Below, one piece after another: positions 1 through 6,662 of a DNA stretch of 13,574 nucleotides (positions are counted from its first letter, which is position 1; each line of letters opens with the position of its first letter). Source of the stretch: Pelagibius sp050290145 (GTDB lineage Bacteria; Pseudomonadota; Alphaproteobacteria; Kiloniellales; Kiloniellaceae); assembly GCA_050290145.1 (NCBI GenBank), contig JBNKHC010000099.1:1-13574 (forward strand). Reading direction: 5' to 3'. A model generated the notes under the pieces. The model did no database searches. It was not told the DNA's origin and saw nothing but the letters and a program-made list of their open reading frames with translations. The position numbers were made by a program, and so were the translations under genes.

Positions 1-34
1 CAAAACGTTAGGAAACCTGCGCTTTTCCCGGCGA

Positions 35-127
35 GGACAGGTGGCCGAGTGGCTGAAGGCGCTCCCCTGCTAAGGGAGTATGTGGTTAAAAGCCGCATCG
101 AGGGTTCGAATCCCTCCCTGTCCGCCA
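35..127 (+). tRNA. tRNA-Ser, anticodon GCU
   Basis: A class II (long variable arm) tRNA that reads serine AGC/AGU codons. The 7-bp acceptor stem pairs GGACAGG at 35–41 with CCTGTCC at 117–123, followed by discriminator G124 and an encoded CCA at 125–127. The anticodon stem CTCCC/GGGAG (62–66/74–78) encloses a loop with anticodon GCT at 69–71. The variable arm forms its own stem (ATGTGG/CCGCAT), as expected for tRNA-Ser, and the T arm GAGGG-TTCGAAT-CCCTC is canonical. No T-rich terminator follows directly, and only 34 bp upstream are visible, so its promoter cannot be judged. Confidence 0.98.
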
Positions 128-480
128 TCTTTCACAGGTGACATCGGCCGCCGCGTCCGGCCCGACGTTCCGCCCTTTCACGGCGGCGCTGCGAATCTCC
201 CAAGTTCTTCCAGCACTAAGCTCCGAGCGACGCTTCCAGGGGGCGGCGTTAACGGGAGGTTAATTCTGTTACCCATTGATGACACAGCCATTTCGTGGCC
301 GGTTCATGATGTCTTAGGAATCGGCCTTCATACTTGCTTCAGGAATGCGGTGCGGATACGTTAGCGGCGTCTTAAGCAAGCGGTTTCAATCAGTGGTTCT
401 GGCCTTTTCGAGGCCCGGGCTGGGGAAACTCACAAAGGCACCGACCGGCGCAATTCGCTATCGCCCTGAAGTTGTTTGGG
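128..480. other. Intergenic region without a gene
   Basis: There is no convincing coding sequence between the tRNA and the M23 gene. The one open frame that reaches in (80–364) starts inside the tRNA and resembles nothing I recognise. Small hairpins are visible: CCGCC/GGCGG at 170–186, which has no T tract and so is a poor terminator, and GGCCT/AGGCC at 401–415. A candidate promoter lies at 334–362. It is flanked by a 7-bp inverted repeat, CTTGCTT (333–339) and AAGCAAG (374–380). Confidence 0.6.
334..362 (+). promoter_or_regulatory. Candidate sigma-70 promoter for the M23–bactofilin operon
   Basis: TTGCTT (334–339) and TACGTT (357–362) are separated by exactly 17 bp. The first hexamer sits in CTTGCTT, close to the alphaproteobacterial -35 CTTGAC. 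Transcription would begin near 369, giving a leader of about 215 nt that contains the structured element at 481–559. The assignment rests on hexamer match and spacing only. Confidence 0.3.
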
Positions 481-559
481 AAACGAAGTGGCGAATGCGC
501 TGAAAGCGTGGAAGAAGCGCGTTCGCCATGGCCAGCCGCGGCCAATGACCACTTCGTTT
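481..559 (+). ncRNA. Candidate structured leader RNA (three-way junction) upstream of the M23 gene
   Basis: Three nested helices can be read directly. P1 pairs 481–491 (AAACGAAGTGG) with 549–559 (CCACTTCGTTT), a perfect 11 bp. P2 follows with no linker and pairs 492–500 (CGAATGCGC) with 517–525 (GCGCGTTCG), 9 bp including one G·U, with a 16-nt loop. P3 pairs 529–533 (TGGCC) with 540–544 (GGCCA), with a 6-nt loop. Junction linkers are CCA (526–528) and ATGA (545–548). The element ends 8 nt before GGGAGGA (568–574), the likely Shine-Dalgarno sequence of the M23 gene. That position suggests a cis-regulatory leader controlling translation of the peptidase–bactofilin operon. I do not recognise a known riboswitch or RNA family. 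The function is inferred and no ligand can be proposed. Confidence 0.45.
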
Positions 560-585
560 ACGCGACAGGGAGGACGTGCCACGAC

Positions 586-2190
586 ATGTGGATGGGCGTG
601 AAGGCCAGGGTCGCTGACCTTCTGGATCAGGTCTTTGTACCGCGCGAAATTATTTTGCGCGCGAATGACCGTGTGACGGTCATTCGGTTGCCTGTCCGCA
701 CCCAGAAGCTGGTCGCGCTTGCCGTCGTGACCCTGCTTGGCTGGTCGATCATCGCCAGTGGGGCCCTGCTGGTCCAGAACCTGGTAATCGCCGGCAAGAA
801 CCAGAAAATCGAAGAGCACAAGTTGGCCTACTTCGAGCTTTTGCAGGAAGTCTCGGAGTACCACGAGCAGTTCGCGCAGATCACCCAGAACCTGGAGAGC
901 AATCAGGCCTTCCTGCTGTCCATGCTGGAAAATGGCGCGGAGGCGGAAGCCAATATTGCAGCCATCGAACAGCGCCTCAAAGACAGCAAGACCGAGGAAA
1001 ACCGGGTCACGGTCGCCAGCGGCGGCCTGCGCGAGAAGCTTCAGCGCTTCGAGAACGACCTGCACGAGATCGTCGGCCGCAATCTCGAGCTTCGCTCCCA
1101 GGTTGCCTCAATGCGCGCGGTGTTGTCGGACACCGAAGCCGAGAAGGACCGGGTGGCGGAAGCCCGGGAAATGCTGGGGCAGCGCCTGCAGGAGGTCGAG
1201 GACGCCCTGGCAGAGGTGAGCGAAGAAAAACGCCAGCTCTCCCTTACAGTGGCCGACTTGCGCGCCGACATTGCCGCGTCCCGTGAGCAGCTGGCCGCCG
1301 CGCAATCGGTCCAGGAGGACTTGAAGGGCGAAATCAACATTCTGGGGAACCAGCTGGTTGAGGCGGACAAGCGGCGCGACGGGCTGGAGCGGCAGATCGC
1401 CGGCCTGGAGGACTCCCTCGGCAATGCCATGCACCATGGGGACAACCTGCAACACGACCGCGAGGATCTGCGTACGGAGGTCGCCGAGTTGCGCCAACGT
1501 ATGGTGGATATGCGGGAGGCCCAACACAACATCGTCCAGCGGCTGCGTGATCGCACCGAGCTGAGCGTCGATACGATGGAGCGTACGGTCGCCATGACCG
1601 GCCTGAAGCTGGATGAACTGCTGGCGTCGATCGGCGATATCGGCAGTTCCCAGGGCGGCCCCTTTGTGGCTGGCGACTACACCGGCGACTTCGACGGCGA
1701 CGCGGAGCTGGAAATCGCCCTGTCGCTCTTGGATCTGAGGCTCAGCCGCTGGTCCGCCCTGCAGCGCGTCATGCGTACGCTGCCGCTCAGCGTTCCCCTG
1801 GAGCAGTACCAGCTGAGCAGCGGCTTCGGCACCCGCACCGACCCGATCAACGGGCGCGATGCGGCGCACCACGGCCTCGATTTCAAGGCGCCCATGAAGT
1901 CGCCGGTTTACGTCACGGCCCCCGGAAAGGTGGTCTATGCCGGCTGGAGAGGCCCTTACGGCCGCATGATCGAGATAGATCATGGGCACGGGGTGCGTAC
2001 GCGCTATGCGCACCTGAAAAAGATTCTTGTCAAAAAGGGGCAGCAGGTTGCTAATCGTGAGAAGATCGGGTTGGTTGGCTCTTCCGGCCGCAGTACCGGT
2101 CCACATTTGCATTATGAAGTGCGCTACAAGGGCGTTCCGCTAAACCCCAAGAAGTTCCTCACGGCAGGTAAGCATGTTTTCAAAGACTAA
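586..2190 (+). CDS. Membrane-anchored coiled-coil M23 (LytM-type) peptidase
   Basis: A 534-residue predicted peptidoglycan endopeptidase. Residues about 42–63 form one transmembrane segment after a short cytoplasmic N-terminus. Residues about 70–330 are rich in Glu, Gln, Arg and Leu heptads and read as a long periplasmic coiled coil. The C-terminal M23 domain (about 405–530) keeps the zinc and catalytic set: H429 and D432 in HHGLD, H476 in YAHLK, and H507 and H509 in PHLHYE, so it should be an active enzyme that cuts stem-peptide cross-links. The ATG at 586 is preceded by GGGAGGA at 568–574; a second ATG at 592 is possible. The frame stays open upstream to a TTG at 472, but that stretch has no ribosome site and holds the structured leader, so I exclude it. 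The gene overlaps the bactofilin gene by 17 bp. Bactofilins are known to position M23 peptidases in curved or stalked bacteria, which suggests a joint role in cell shape. Confidence 0.93.
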   Translation: MWMGVKARVADLLDQVFVPREIILRANDRVTVIRLPVRTQKLVALAVVTLLGWSIIASGALLVQNLVIAGKNQKIEEHKLAYFELLQEVSEYHEQFAQITQNLESNQAFLLSMLENGAEAEANIAAIEQRLKDSKTEENRVTVASGGLREKLQRFENDLHEIVGRNLELRSQVASMRAVLSDTEAEKDRVAEAREMLGQRLQEVEDALAEVSEEKRQLSLTVADLRADIAASREQLAAAQSVQEDLKGEINILGNQLVEADKRRDGLERQIAGLEDSLGNAMHHGDNLQHDREDLRTEVAELRQRMVDMREAQHNIVQRLRDRTELSVDTMERTVAMTGLKLDELLASIGDIGSSQGGPFVAGDYTGDFDGDAELEIALSLLDLRLSRWSALQRVMRTLPLSVPLEQYQLSSGFGTRTDPINGRDAAHHGLDFKAPMKSPVYVTAPGKVVYAGWRGPYGRMIEIDHGHGVRTRYAHLKKILVKKGQQVANREKIGLVGSSGRSTGPHLHYEVRYKGVPLNPKKFLTAGKHVFKD

Positions 2191-2680
2191 AGACAGCACG
2201 AGCACTCCCGAGCCGATGACTTCGACCTCTTCGGAGCCTAAGCGAAGCACCGCTCAAAGCGGGGTGCCTTCGATCATCAGTGCCGATCTCCGGATCACAG
2301 GCAACCTGAAGAGCGATGGTGATATCCAGGTCGACGGCAACGTCGAGGGCGATATCGACAGCGCGACCCTGACGGTGGGTGAAGGCGCCCACGTGAAGGG
2401 GCACATCAGCTGCGAAACGGTCCGAGTTCACGGCACAGTCGACGGCGCGGTGAAGGCGAAGTCGGTGGTCATGGCGAAGACCGCCCGGGTGATCGGCGAC
2501 ATCATCCACGACAGCCTGGCGATCGAAGCCGGTGCCTTCATCGAGGGCAACATCAAGCGTCTGGAAGGCGCGGGCCGTGCCTCGGCTCCGTCGAGCGGCA
2601 GCTCCACGGCGTCCAGCAGTACCGGTTCCTCCGGTGGTTCCACCGGAACGGCTGCTGCCGCGAAGCCGGTCGCCGGCTAA
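2174..2680 (+). CDS. Bactofilin family cytoskeletal protein
   Basis: A 168-residue polymer-forming protein. The core, residues about 33–135, has the short repeating turns of the bactofilin right-handed beta-helix (phrases such as GDIQVDGNVEGDI and HVKGHISCETVRVHGTVDG). It is flanked by a disordered N-terminal tail of about 30 residues and a Ser/Gly/Thr/Ala-rich C-terminal tail (about 138–168). Bactofilins assemble without nucleotide into membrane-associated filaments that recruit cell-wall enzymes. The start ATG lies inside the 3' end of the M23 gene in another frame, with AGGTAA just upstream, so translational coupling is likely. The partner peptidase would span the membrane and work in the periplasm while the filament stays cytoplasmic. 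Family assignment is secure; the specific shape role is inferred from the pairing. Confidence 0.95.
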   Translation: MFSKTKDSTSTPEPMTSTSSEPKRSTAQSGVPSIISADLRITGNLKSDGDIQVDGNVEGDIDSATLTVGEGAHVKGHISCETVRVHGTVDGAVKAKSVVMAKTARVIGDIIHDSLAIEAGAFIEGNIKRLEGAGRASAPSSGSSTASSSTGSSGGSTGTAAAAKPVAG

Positions 2681-2696
2681 GAAAGTACTCTAGCCG
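2674..2696. terminator. Inverted repeat across two converging stop codons
   Basis: CGGCTA at 2674–2679 and TAGCCG at 2691–2696 form a 6-bp stem with an 11-nt loop. The left arm includes the start of the bactofilin TAA stop, and the right arm includes most of the dehydratase TAG stop read on the other strand. It may help separate converging transcripts, but no U-rich tail follows on either strand, so it is not a canonical intrinsic terminator. Confidence 0.25.
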
Positions 2697-3709
2697 CCCT
2701 CGGCGAGGACGGCGCGATAGAGTTCGGCATCGACGTTGCCGCCGGAGAGGGTCAGCGCGACCGCCTGGCCGGCGACGTCGATTTTGCCTGCCAGCACCGC
2801 GGCAAGGCACACGGCGCCGCCGGGTTCGACCACCAGCTTCAGAGTCCGGAACGCAAATCGCATCGCCGCTTTGACTTCGGCGTCGGTGACGGTCAGGCCA
2901 CCGCTGACTCTCGGCTGGTTGACCGCGAAGGTGATGTTACCCGGCATCGGCGAAAGCAAGGCATCGCAGATGGACGGCGCAGCCTGGCCATGCGGAACCG
3001 GATGGCCCGCCTCGAAAGAAAGCCGCGTATCGTCGTAGCCCTCCGGCTCCACGGCGAAGAGGCGGGTGTCCGGGGACAGGGCCTCGAGGGCCAGCGCACA
3101 GCCGGCGGTGAGTCCGCCGCCGCCACAGCAGACGAGCAGGCTATCCAGCCTCAGATTTTGGGCGCCGGCCTCCTCAAAAATCTCCAGACCACAGGTGCCT
3201 TGCCCGGCGATGACGCCGGGGTCGTCGTAGGGCTTTACCAGCGTGGCCTTGCGCTCGGCGGCGATCGCCGATCCGATCTCTTCCCGGGATTCGTTGTAAC
3301 GGTCATAGAACACCACTTCGGCGCCGAAGCCGCGCGTGTTGTCGACCTTGATCGACGGGGCGTCGGACGGCATCACGATGACCGCAGGCAGCCCCAGGAG
3401 CGCCGCCGCCGCCGCCACGCCCTGAGCGTGGTTGCCGGAGGAATAGGCGACGACGCCGCCGGCCTTGTCCTCTTCGGGGATCTGGCTGATCCGGTTGAAA
3501 GCGCCACGGAACTTGAACGATCCTGTGCGCTGCAGAGTCTCCGCCTTCATGAGGATACGCCCGCCGACAACGTCGTTCAGTGCTGGAGATTCGATGAGCG
3601 GGGTTCGGACGGCGAGACCCTGGAGCCGCGCGGCGGCGGCCCTCACGTCGTCGAAGCAGGGAAGGGGGCCGAGCGCGGCGGCATCGGACGGCTGGATCAT
3701 CTGTGTCAT
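2690..3709 (-). CDS. PLP-dependent threonine/serine dehydratase
   Basis: A 339-residue fold-type II pyridoxal-phosphate enzyme that probably deaminates threonine to 2-oxobutyrate or serine to pyruvate in the cytoplasm. The cofactor lysine is K66 in GSFKFRGA. The SSGNHAQG substrate loop is at about 90–97, the phosphate-binding glycine loop CCGGGGL covers 194–200, and a C-terminal TLSGGN motif closes the PLP site. There is no C-terminal ACT-like domain, so it resembles the short catabolic type rather than feedback-controlled biosynthetic IlvA. Serine racemase and hydroxyaspartate ammonia-lyase share this architecture and cannot be excluded. No strong Shine-Dalgarno sequence precedes the ATG; MTQM offers a second ATG three codons in. 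It starts 23 bp after the dehalogenase stop, so the two are probably co-transcribed. Confidence 0.9.
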   Translation of the reverse strand: MTQMIQPSDAAALGPLPCFDDVRAAAARLQGLAVRTPLIESPALNDVVGGRILMKAETLQRTGSFKFRGAFNRISQIPEEDKAGGVVAYSSGNHAQGVAAAAALLGLPAVIVMPSDAPSIKVDNTRGFGAEVVFYDRYNESREEIGSAIAAERKATLVKPYDDPGVIAGQGTCGLEIFEEAGAQNLRLDSLLVCCGGGGLTAGCALALEALSPDTRLFAVEPEGYDDTRLSFEAGHPVPHGQAAPSICDALLSPMPGNITFAVNQPRVSGGLTVTDAEVKAAMRFAFRTLKLVVEPGGAVCLAAVLAGKIDVAGQAVALTLSGGNVDAELYRAVLAEGG

Positions 3710-3732
3710 GGCAGGAACCGGGTTCTTTCGTG

Positions 3733-4431
3733 TCAGGCAATGCCGAGAAGGGGCGGCAGTTCGTCGAGACGGTGAATGACCGTCGCAAGGTCGCCGGGCA
3801 GGCGCTCCACCTCGCGGTTAAAGCGGTTGATCCAGGCGACCTGGAAGCCGAAATGGGCGGCTGCCTTCGCGTCCCACCCATTGCTGGAGAGGAAGCAAAC
3901 TTCCTGCTTCTTCACGCCGAGACGATCAAGCGTCAACTGATAGACCCGGGCGTCGGGCTTGTAGATTCCGACCTCCTCCACGGAGAGGTTGGCGTCCAGC
4001 ACCTGAGCCAGGCCCGCGGACTGCACGGCAGCCTCGAGCATCCTGGGGCTGCCATTGGACAATATCGCCGTCTGCAGTCCGTTTGTCTTCAGGGTTTCGA
4101 GTGTGGATTTCACCTCATCATAGGCATCCAGCCTCAGGTAGAGGTTCATGAGCTTGTCGTGCAGTTCGGGATCCTTCACCCCCGAAGTCGAGAGCGCAAA
4201 GTCCAAGCCGTCGGAGGTCACCTGCCAGAAGTCCACATGAGCGCCCATTAGGCTGCGTAACCAGGTGTACTCAAGCTGTTTCTGGCGCCACAGATCGGAG
4301 ACGGCGTCGGCCTTCTCCCCCAGTACCTGTCCGCCGTTTCGCACGGCGGAATGAACATCGAAGAGGGTACCATAGGCATCGAAGACGCAAGCTTTGACGG
4401 AGGCGAATTGCGGTAGCCGATCGGCGGGCAT
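3733..4431 (-). CDS. (S)-2-haloacid dehalogenase, HAD type II
   Basis: A HAD-superfamily hydrolase closely resembling L-2-haloacid dehalogenases, which replace the halogen of short 2-haloalkanoic acids with hydroxyl. Counting from the longer start at 4461, the nucleophile is D28 in FDAYGTLFD with T32; R59 lies in WRQKQLEYTW; S135 and N136 in LSNGSP; K168 and Y174 in YKPDARVY; and S192, N194 and D197 in SSNGWD. This is the full active-site set known from the type II enzymes, and the WRQKQLEYTWLRSLM stretch is especially diagnostic, separating it from generic phosphatase-like HAD proteins. I chose the ATG at 4431 because AGGGA lies 9 nt before it and the N-terminus then matches family length. 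The ATG at 4461 (10 residues more) lacks a clear ribosome site and abuts a hairpin at 4461–4477. It lies between the transglycosylase and dehydratase genes on the same strand. The physiological substrate is unknown. Confidence 0.92.
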   Translation of the reverse strand: MPADRLPQFASVKACVFDAYGTLFDVHSAVRNGGQVLGEKADAVSDLWRQKQLEYTWLRSLMGAHVDFWQVTSDGLDFALSTSGVKDPELHDKLMNLYLRLDAYDEVKSTLETLKTNGLQTAILSNGSPRMLEAAVQSAGLAQVLDANLSVEEVGIYKPDARVYQLTLDRLGVKKQEVCFLSSNGWDAKAAAHFGFQVAWINRFNREVERLPGDLATVIHRLDELPPLLGIA

Positions 4432-4460
4432 GAAGGTGTTTCCCTGATTTGTTGATTGCA

Positions 4461-4477
4461 TCGACCGCCGGGGTCGA
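4461..4477 (-). other. Hairpin before the dehalogenase gene
   Basis: TCGACC (4461–4466) and GGTCGA (4472–4477) form a 6-bp stem with a 5-nt loop in the gap between the transglycosylase stop and the dehalogenase start. It may mark an mRNA processing or stability site inside the minus-strand operon. It has no U tract, so it should not stop transcription. It also argues against using the ATG at 4461. Confidence 0.3.
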
Positions 4478-4496
4478 ATGGTTGGCTTGTTGTTCC

Positions 4497-6488
4497 TTAG
4501 GACCCGGCCGGGGGAATCTGGAGGGCCCAGCGCTGCGGATGCTTGGGCTGGCCTTCCCGATAGACGACCAGGCTCTCAAGGATACGCTGTACGTAGTTGC
4601 GTGTCTCGCTGAAGGGAATCCGCTCGATCCAGTTGATCGCATCGACTTTCGGGTCACGCGGGTCGCCGTACTCCTTGATCCAGCGCTCGGCGCGCGCTGG
4701 ACCTGCATTGTAGGCCGCCAGGGCCAGAATGTAGGAGCCGTCGAATCGCTCCAGAAGTTCCTTCAGATAGGCCTGGCCGAGGCGGAGGTTGTAGTCCGGA
4801 TCACTTGTCAGGCGGTCGCGATTGAACGGAATGCCGAGACCACGCGCCGTGTGACGAGCGGTCGCCGGCATCAACTGCATCAAGCCGAGTGCGCCGACCG
4901 GGCTGCGGGCCTTGGGGTAGAATTCGCTTTCCTGGCGCATGACCGCGAGCACCAGAGCCGCTTCCGGTGCCGGTCCCACGGGCAGGGCACGCCTGGGGTA
5001 GAGCAAAAGATGAAGGTCATGGCCGTTCCGCCGCGCGGTTTTTGCCGTACGGATTGCCAGGTCCTGGCGCTCCACGTTGTTGGCCAGCTCGATGATCAGG
5101 CGGTGGTCGAACTCGTCTGCGGCCTCCTGGCGCAGCCGGGCAAAGAAATGGTTCTGCAGGCGTGGCTGTTCCAACTCGCCGAGGAGTCGGATCGCGGCAA
5201 CGAGTTCACTGGTTTCGAACAGAGCACGCCGCGGCGCCGGCATGGCCGGCAGGGCCTCCAGGACAGGCTCCCGCTCCACCCCCAAGCGCTGACTGGCAAG
5301 CTGACCGTAGAACGTCGCCGGGTAAGCGGCGGCCTTTTCGTACCACTGCCTGGCGCCTTCCATTCGACGCAGTTCGCTGGCAGCCTCACCGGCCCAGAAA
5401 GCCCCTCGCGACTTGCTGATGTCCGATGACACGCCGTCGTGCAAGCGGACGAAATGGTCGTAGGCGACCTCGGGCTTCTTGAGATAGCGCAGCGCCAGCC
5501 AGCCGCCCAGCCACTCCCCCTCGGCGAAGGCGACGCCTTCGTCATTGCCGTGCTTGGCGCTGACGCGGTAGGCGAGATTGAAGTCGTTGCGATCCAGGGC
5601 CCGCCAGACGACCCAGTTCCGCAGCCGCCACCAGGCAGAGTTCTCCGGCGTGTCGGCCGGCAAGATATCAAGCAGTTCCACCACACCTTCCAGGCGCCCC
5701 CTGCGCTGGCGCCAGACGGCCCGCTCGTAGGTGAGGCCCGGGTCGTTGCGCAGGTGCGACGGAACCCGGCCGATGAGAGCATCGACGCCGGGCCGATTGC
5801 CGATGAGGGCGAGGCGGGCACGGGCCAGGGCGGCGGGGCCGGGCGGGACGCGCTGGATCTGCCGGCGGGCGGCCGTCGTCCGGTGATCCCAGAGCAGGCG
5901 GTCCAGCCGGGCGATCTCGTCTTCTTTGGTCAGGACGGTCTTAAACCGTTTGCGGAAGGCATCCTCATCCTGGGAATCGAAGTCGACGGTAACCCAGTAC
6001 TGGCGCGCGGCCGTCCGCGCCCGATCCCGCTGGCCGCTGTCCCAAAGAGCCCCGGCGTGGCGCAGGGCACCGTGCCCGGTGATCGGCAATCGCTCTCCAA
6101 ACCATGCCACGACCTGTGCCGCGGAGAGAGTGTCAGGCAGCACCTCCTCTGCGTTGCGGTAGAGGGCGTAGAGCCCGGGCCAGCCCGGATTGGCCTCCAG
6201 GAAGGACGAGATCTCCGCGAAGCTGTGGCCTGAGTCGCGCCGTCCGAGATCCCGCCAGGTGACGATCTTGGCGGCGAGGGCGTGGTTCCCCTGCCTGGCC
6301 AAAGCGAGGGCCCGGTCGTGCTGCCCGTTCTCAAAGAGGGTCAGGGCGGAGGCGTAGAGTTGGCGGTCAGCTGCCGTCAGCCTTTCCCCCGCCGCTGCCG
6401 AGGCCGGTGAGGGCACGGCCGCGAGCGCCAGAAGGCTGACAAAGGCGAGAGAAATGGCCAGGACGCTCTTGCCGATGTGCAGGATCAC
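4497..6488 (-). CDS. slt: Soluble lytic murein transglycosylase (Slt70-like)
   Basis: A 663-residue periplasmic enzyme that cleaves glycan strands of peptidoglycan and leaves 1,6-anhydro ends. From the GTG start at 6488 the protein opens with a classical signal peptide: a positive patch near K7, a hydrophobic core at about 9–25, and a likely cut after A31 in ASA. A long alpha-helical superhelix (about 40–500) follows, typical of Slt70. The C-terminal SLT domain carries the catalytic E520 in MRQESEF, the GLMQLMPATA motif, and AYNAGP at about 592–597. The GTG is preceded by GGCGGAG at a good distance. The frame runs 32 codons further upstream to an ATG at 6584, but that extension would bury the signal peptide. 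It is divergent from dapA and heads the minus-strand run with the dehalogenase and dehydratase genes. Confidence 0.95.
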   Translation of the reverse strand: MILHIGKSVLAISLAFVSLLALAAVPSPASAAAGERLTAADRQLYASALTLFENGQHDRALALARQGNHALAAKIVTWRDLGRRDSGHSFAEISSFLEANPGWPGLYALYRNAEEVLPDTLSAAQVVAWFGERLPITGHGALRHAGALWDSGQRDRARTAARQYWVTVDFDSQDEDAFRKRFKTVLTKEDEIARLDRLLWDHRTTAARRQIQRVPPGPAALARARLALIGNRPGVDALIGRVPSHLRNDPGLTYERAVWRQRRGRLEGVVELLDILPADTPENSAWWRLRNWVVWRALDRNDFNLAYRVSAKHGNDEGVAFAEGEWLGGWLALRYLKKPEVAYDHFVRLHDGVSSDISKSRGAFWAGEAASELRRMEGARQWYEKAAAYPATFYGQLASQRLGVEREPVLEALPAMPAPRRALFETSELVAAIRLLGELEQPRLQNHFFARLRQEAADEFDHRLIIELANNVERQDLAIRTAKTARRNGHDLHLLLYPRRALPVGPAPEAALVLAVMRQESEFYPKARSPVGALGLMQLMPATARHTARGLGIPFNRDRLTSDPDYNLRLGQAYLKELLERFDGSYILALAAYNAGPARAERWIKEYGDPRDPKVDAINWIERIPFSETRNYVQRILESLVVYREGQPKHPQRWALQIPPAGS

Positions 6489-6561
6489 TGCGGACTCCGC
6501 CTGCTTTCCGAAGGACGGCTGAGGGTAATGTGACGGGCAGGTCGCTCGCAAGGGCCGCCGC

Positions 6562-6597
6562 GCCTCTGCATCGCTTGCTCCCAAACGATGCAGGGGC
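6562..6597. repeat. 12-bp inverted repeat in the slt–dapA divergent region
   Basis: GCCTCTGCATCG (6562–6573) and CGATGCAGGGGC (6586–6597) pair over 12 positions with one G·T, around a 12-nt spacer. The right arm falls in the spacer of the candidate dapA promoter (6575–6603). That arrangement would suit a repressor operator. As RNA it would only be partly transcribed from that promoter. Neither strand has a T run after it, so it is not a terminator. Confidence 0.5.
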
Positions 6598-6603
6598 TAT
6601 CTT
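6575..6603 (+). promoter_or_regulatory. Candidate promoter of dapA–smpB
   Basis: TTGCTC (6575–6580, in CTTGCTC) and TATCTT (6598–6603) are 17 bp apart, placing the transcript start near 6610 and a leader of about 53 nt before the dapA ATG. A perfect odd dyad, CCCGGT-C-ACCGGG (6605–6617), covers the expected start site. The call is from hexamers and spacing only. Confidence 0.4.
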
Positions 6604-6662
6604 CCCCGGTCACCGGGCCCGCCGTGGGCCGCGGAAAACTTACCGATTCAGGGAATTTGATC

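Noticed and set aside
35..127. tRNA-Ser as attachment site of an integrated element
   Set aside because: There is no integrase, no repeat of the tRNA 3' end elsewhere in the window, and the neighbouring genes are housekeeping.
170..186. CCGCC/GGCGG hairpin as terminator after the tRNA
   Set aside because: There is no T-rich tract downstream and the stem is only 5 bp.
80..364. 94-codon open frame beginning inside the tRNA gene
   Set aside because: It starts within the tRNA-Ser, has no ribosome site, and its translation shows no recognisable domain.
472..585. 38-codon N-terminal extension of the M23 gene from a TTG
   Set aside because: There is no Shine-Dalgarno sequence, the predicted residues are not membrane-protein-like, and the stretch contains the three-way-junction stems, while a good ribosome site precedes the ATG at 586.
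1108..2112. 334-codon open frame antisense to the M23 gene
   Set aside because: Long antisense frames are expected opposite GC-rich genes; the plus-strand protein has complete catalytic motifs and this one matches nothing.
2174..2190. Programmed frameshift fusing M23 peptidase to bactofilin
   Set aside because: The overlap holds a TTTT run but no proper slippery heptamer with a downstream structure, and bactofilin has its own ATG and ribosome site.
2690..3709. Biosynthetic threonine deaminase IlvA
   Set aside because: The protein stops at 339 residues with no C-terminal regulatory domain, so I kept the broader threonine/serine dehydratase call.
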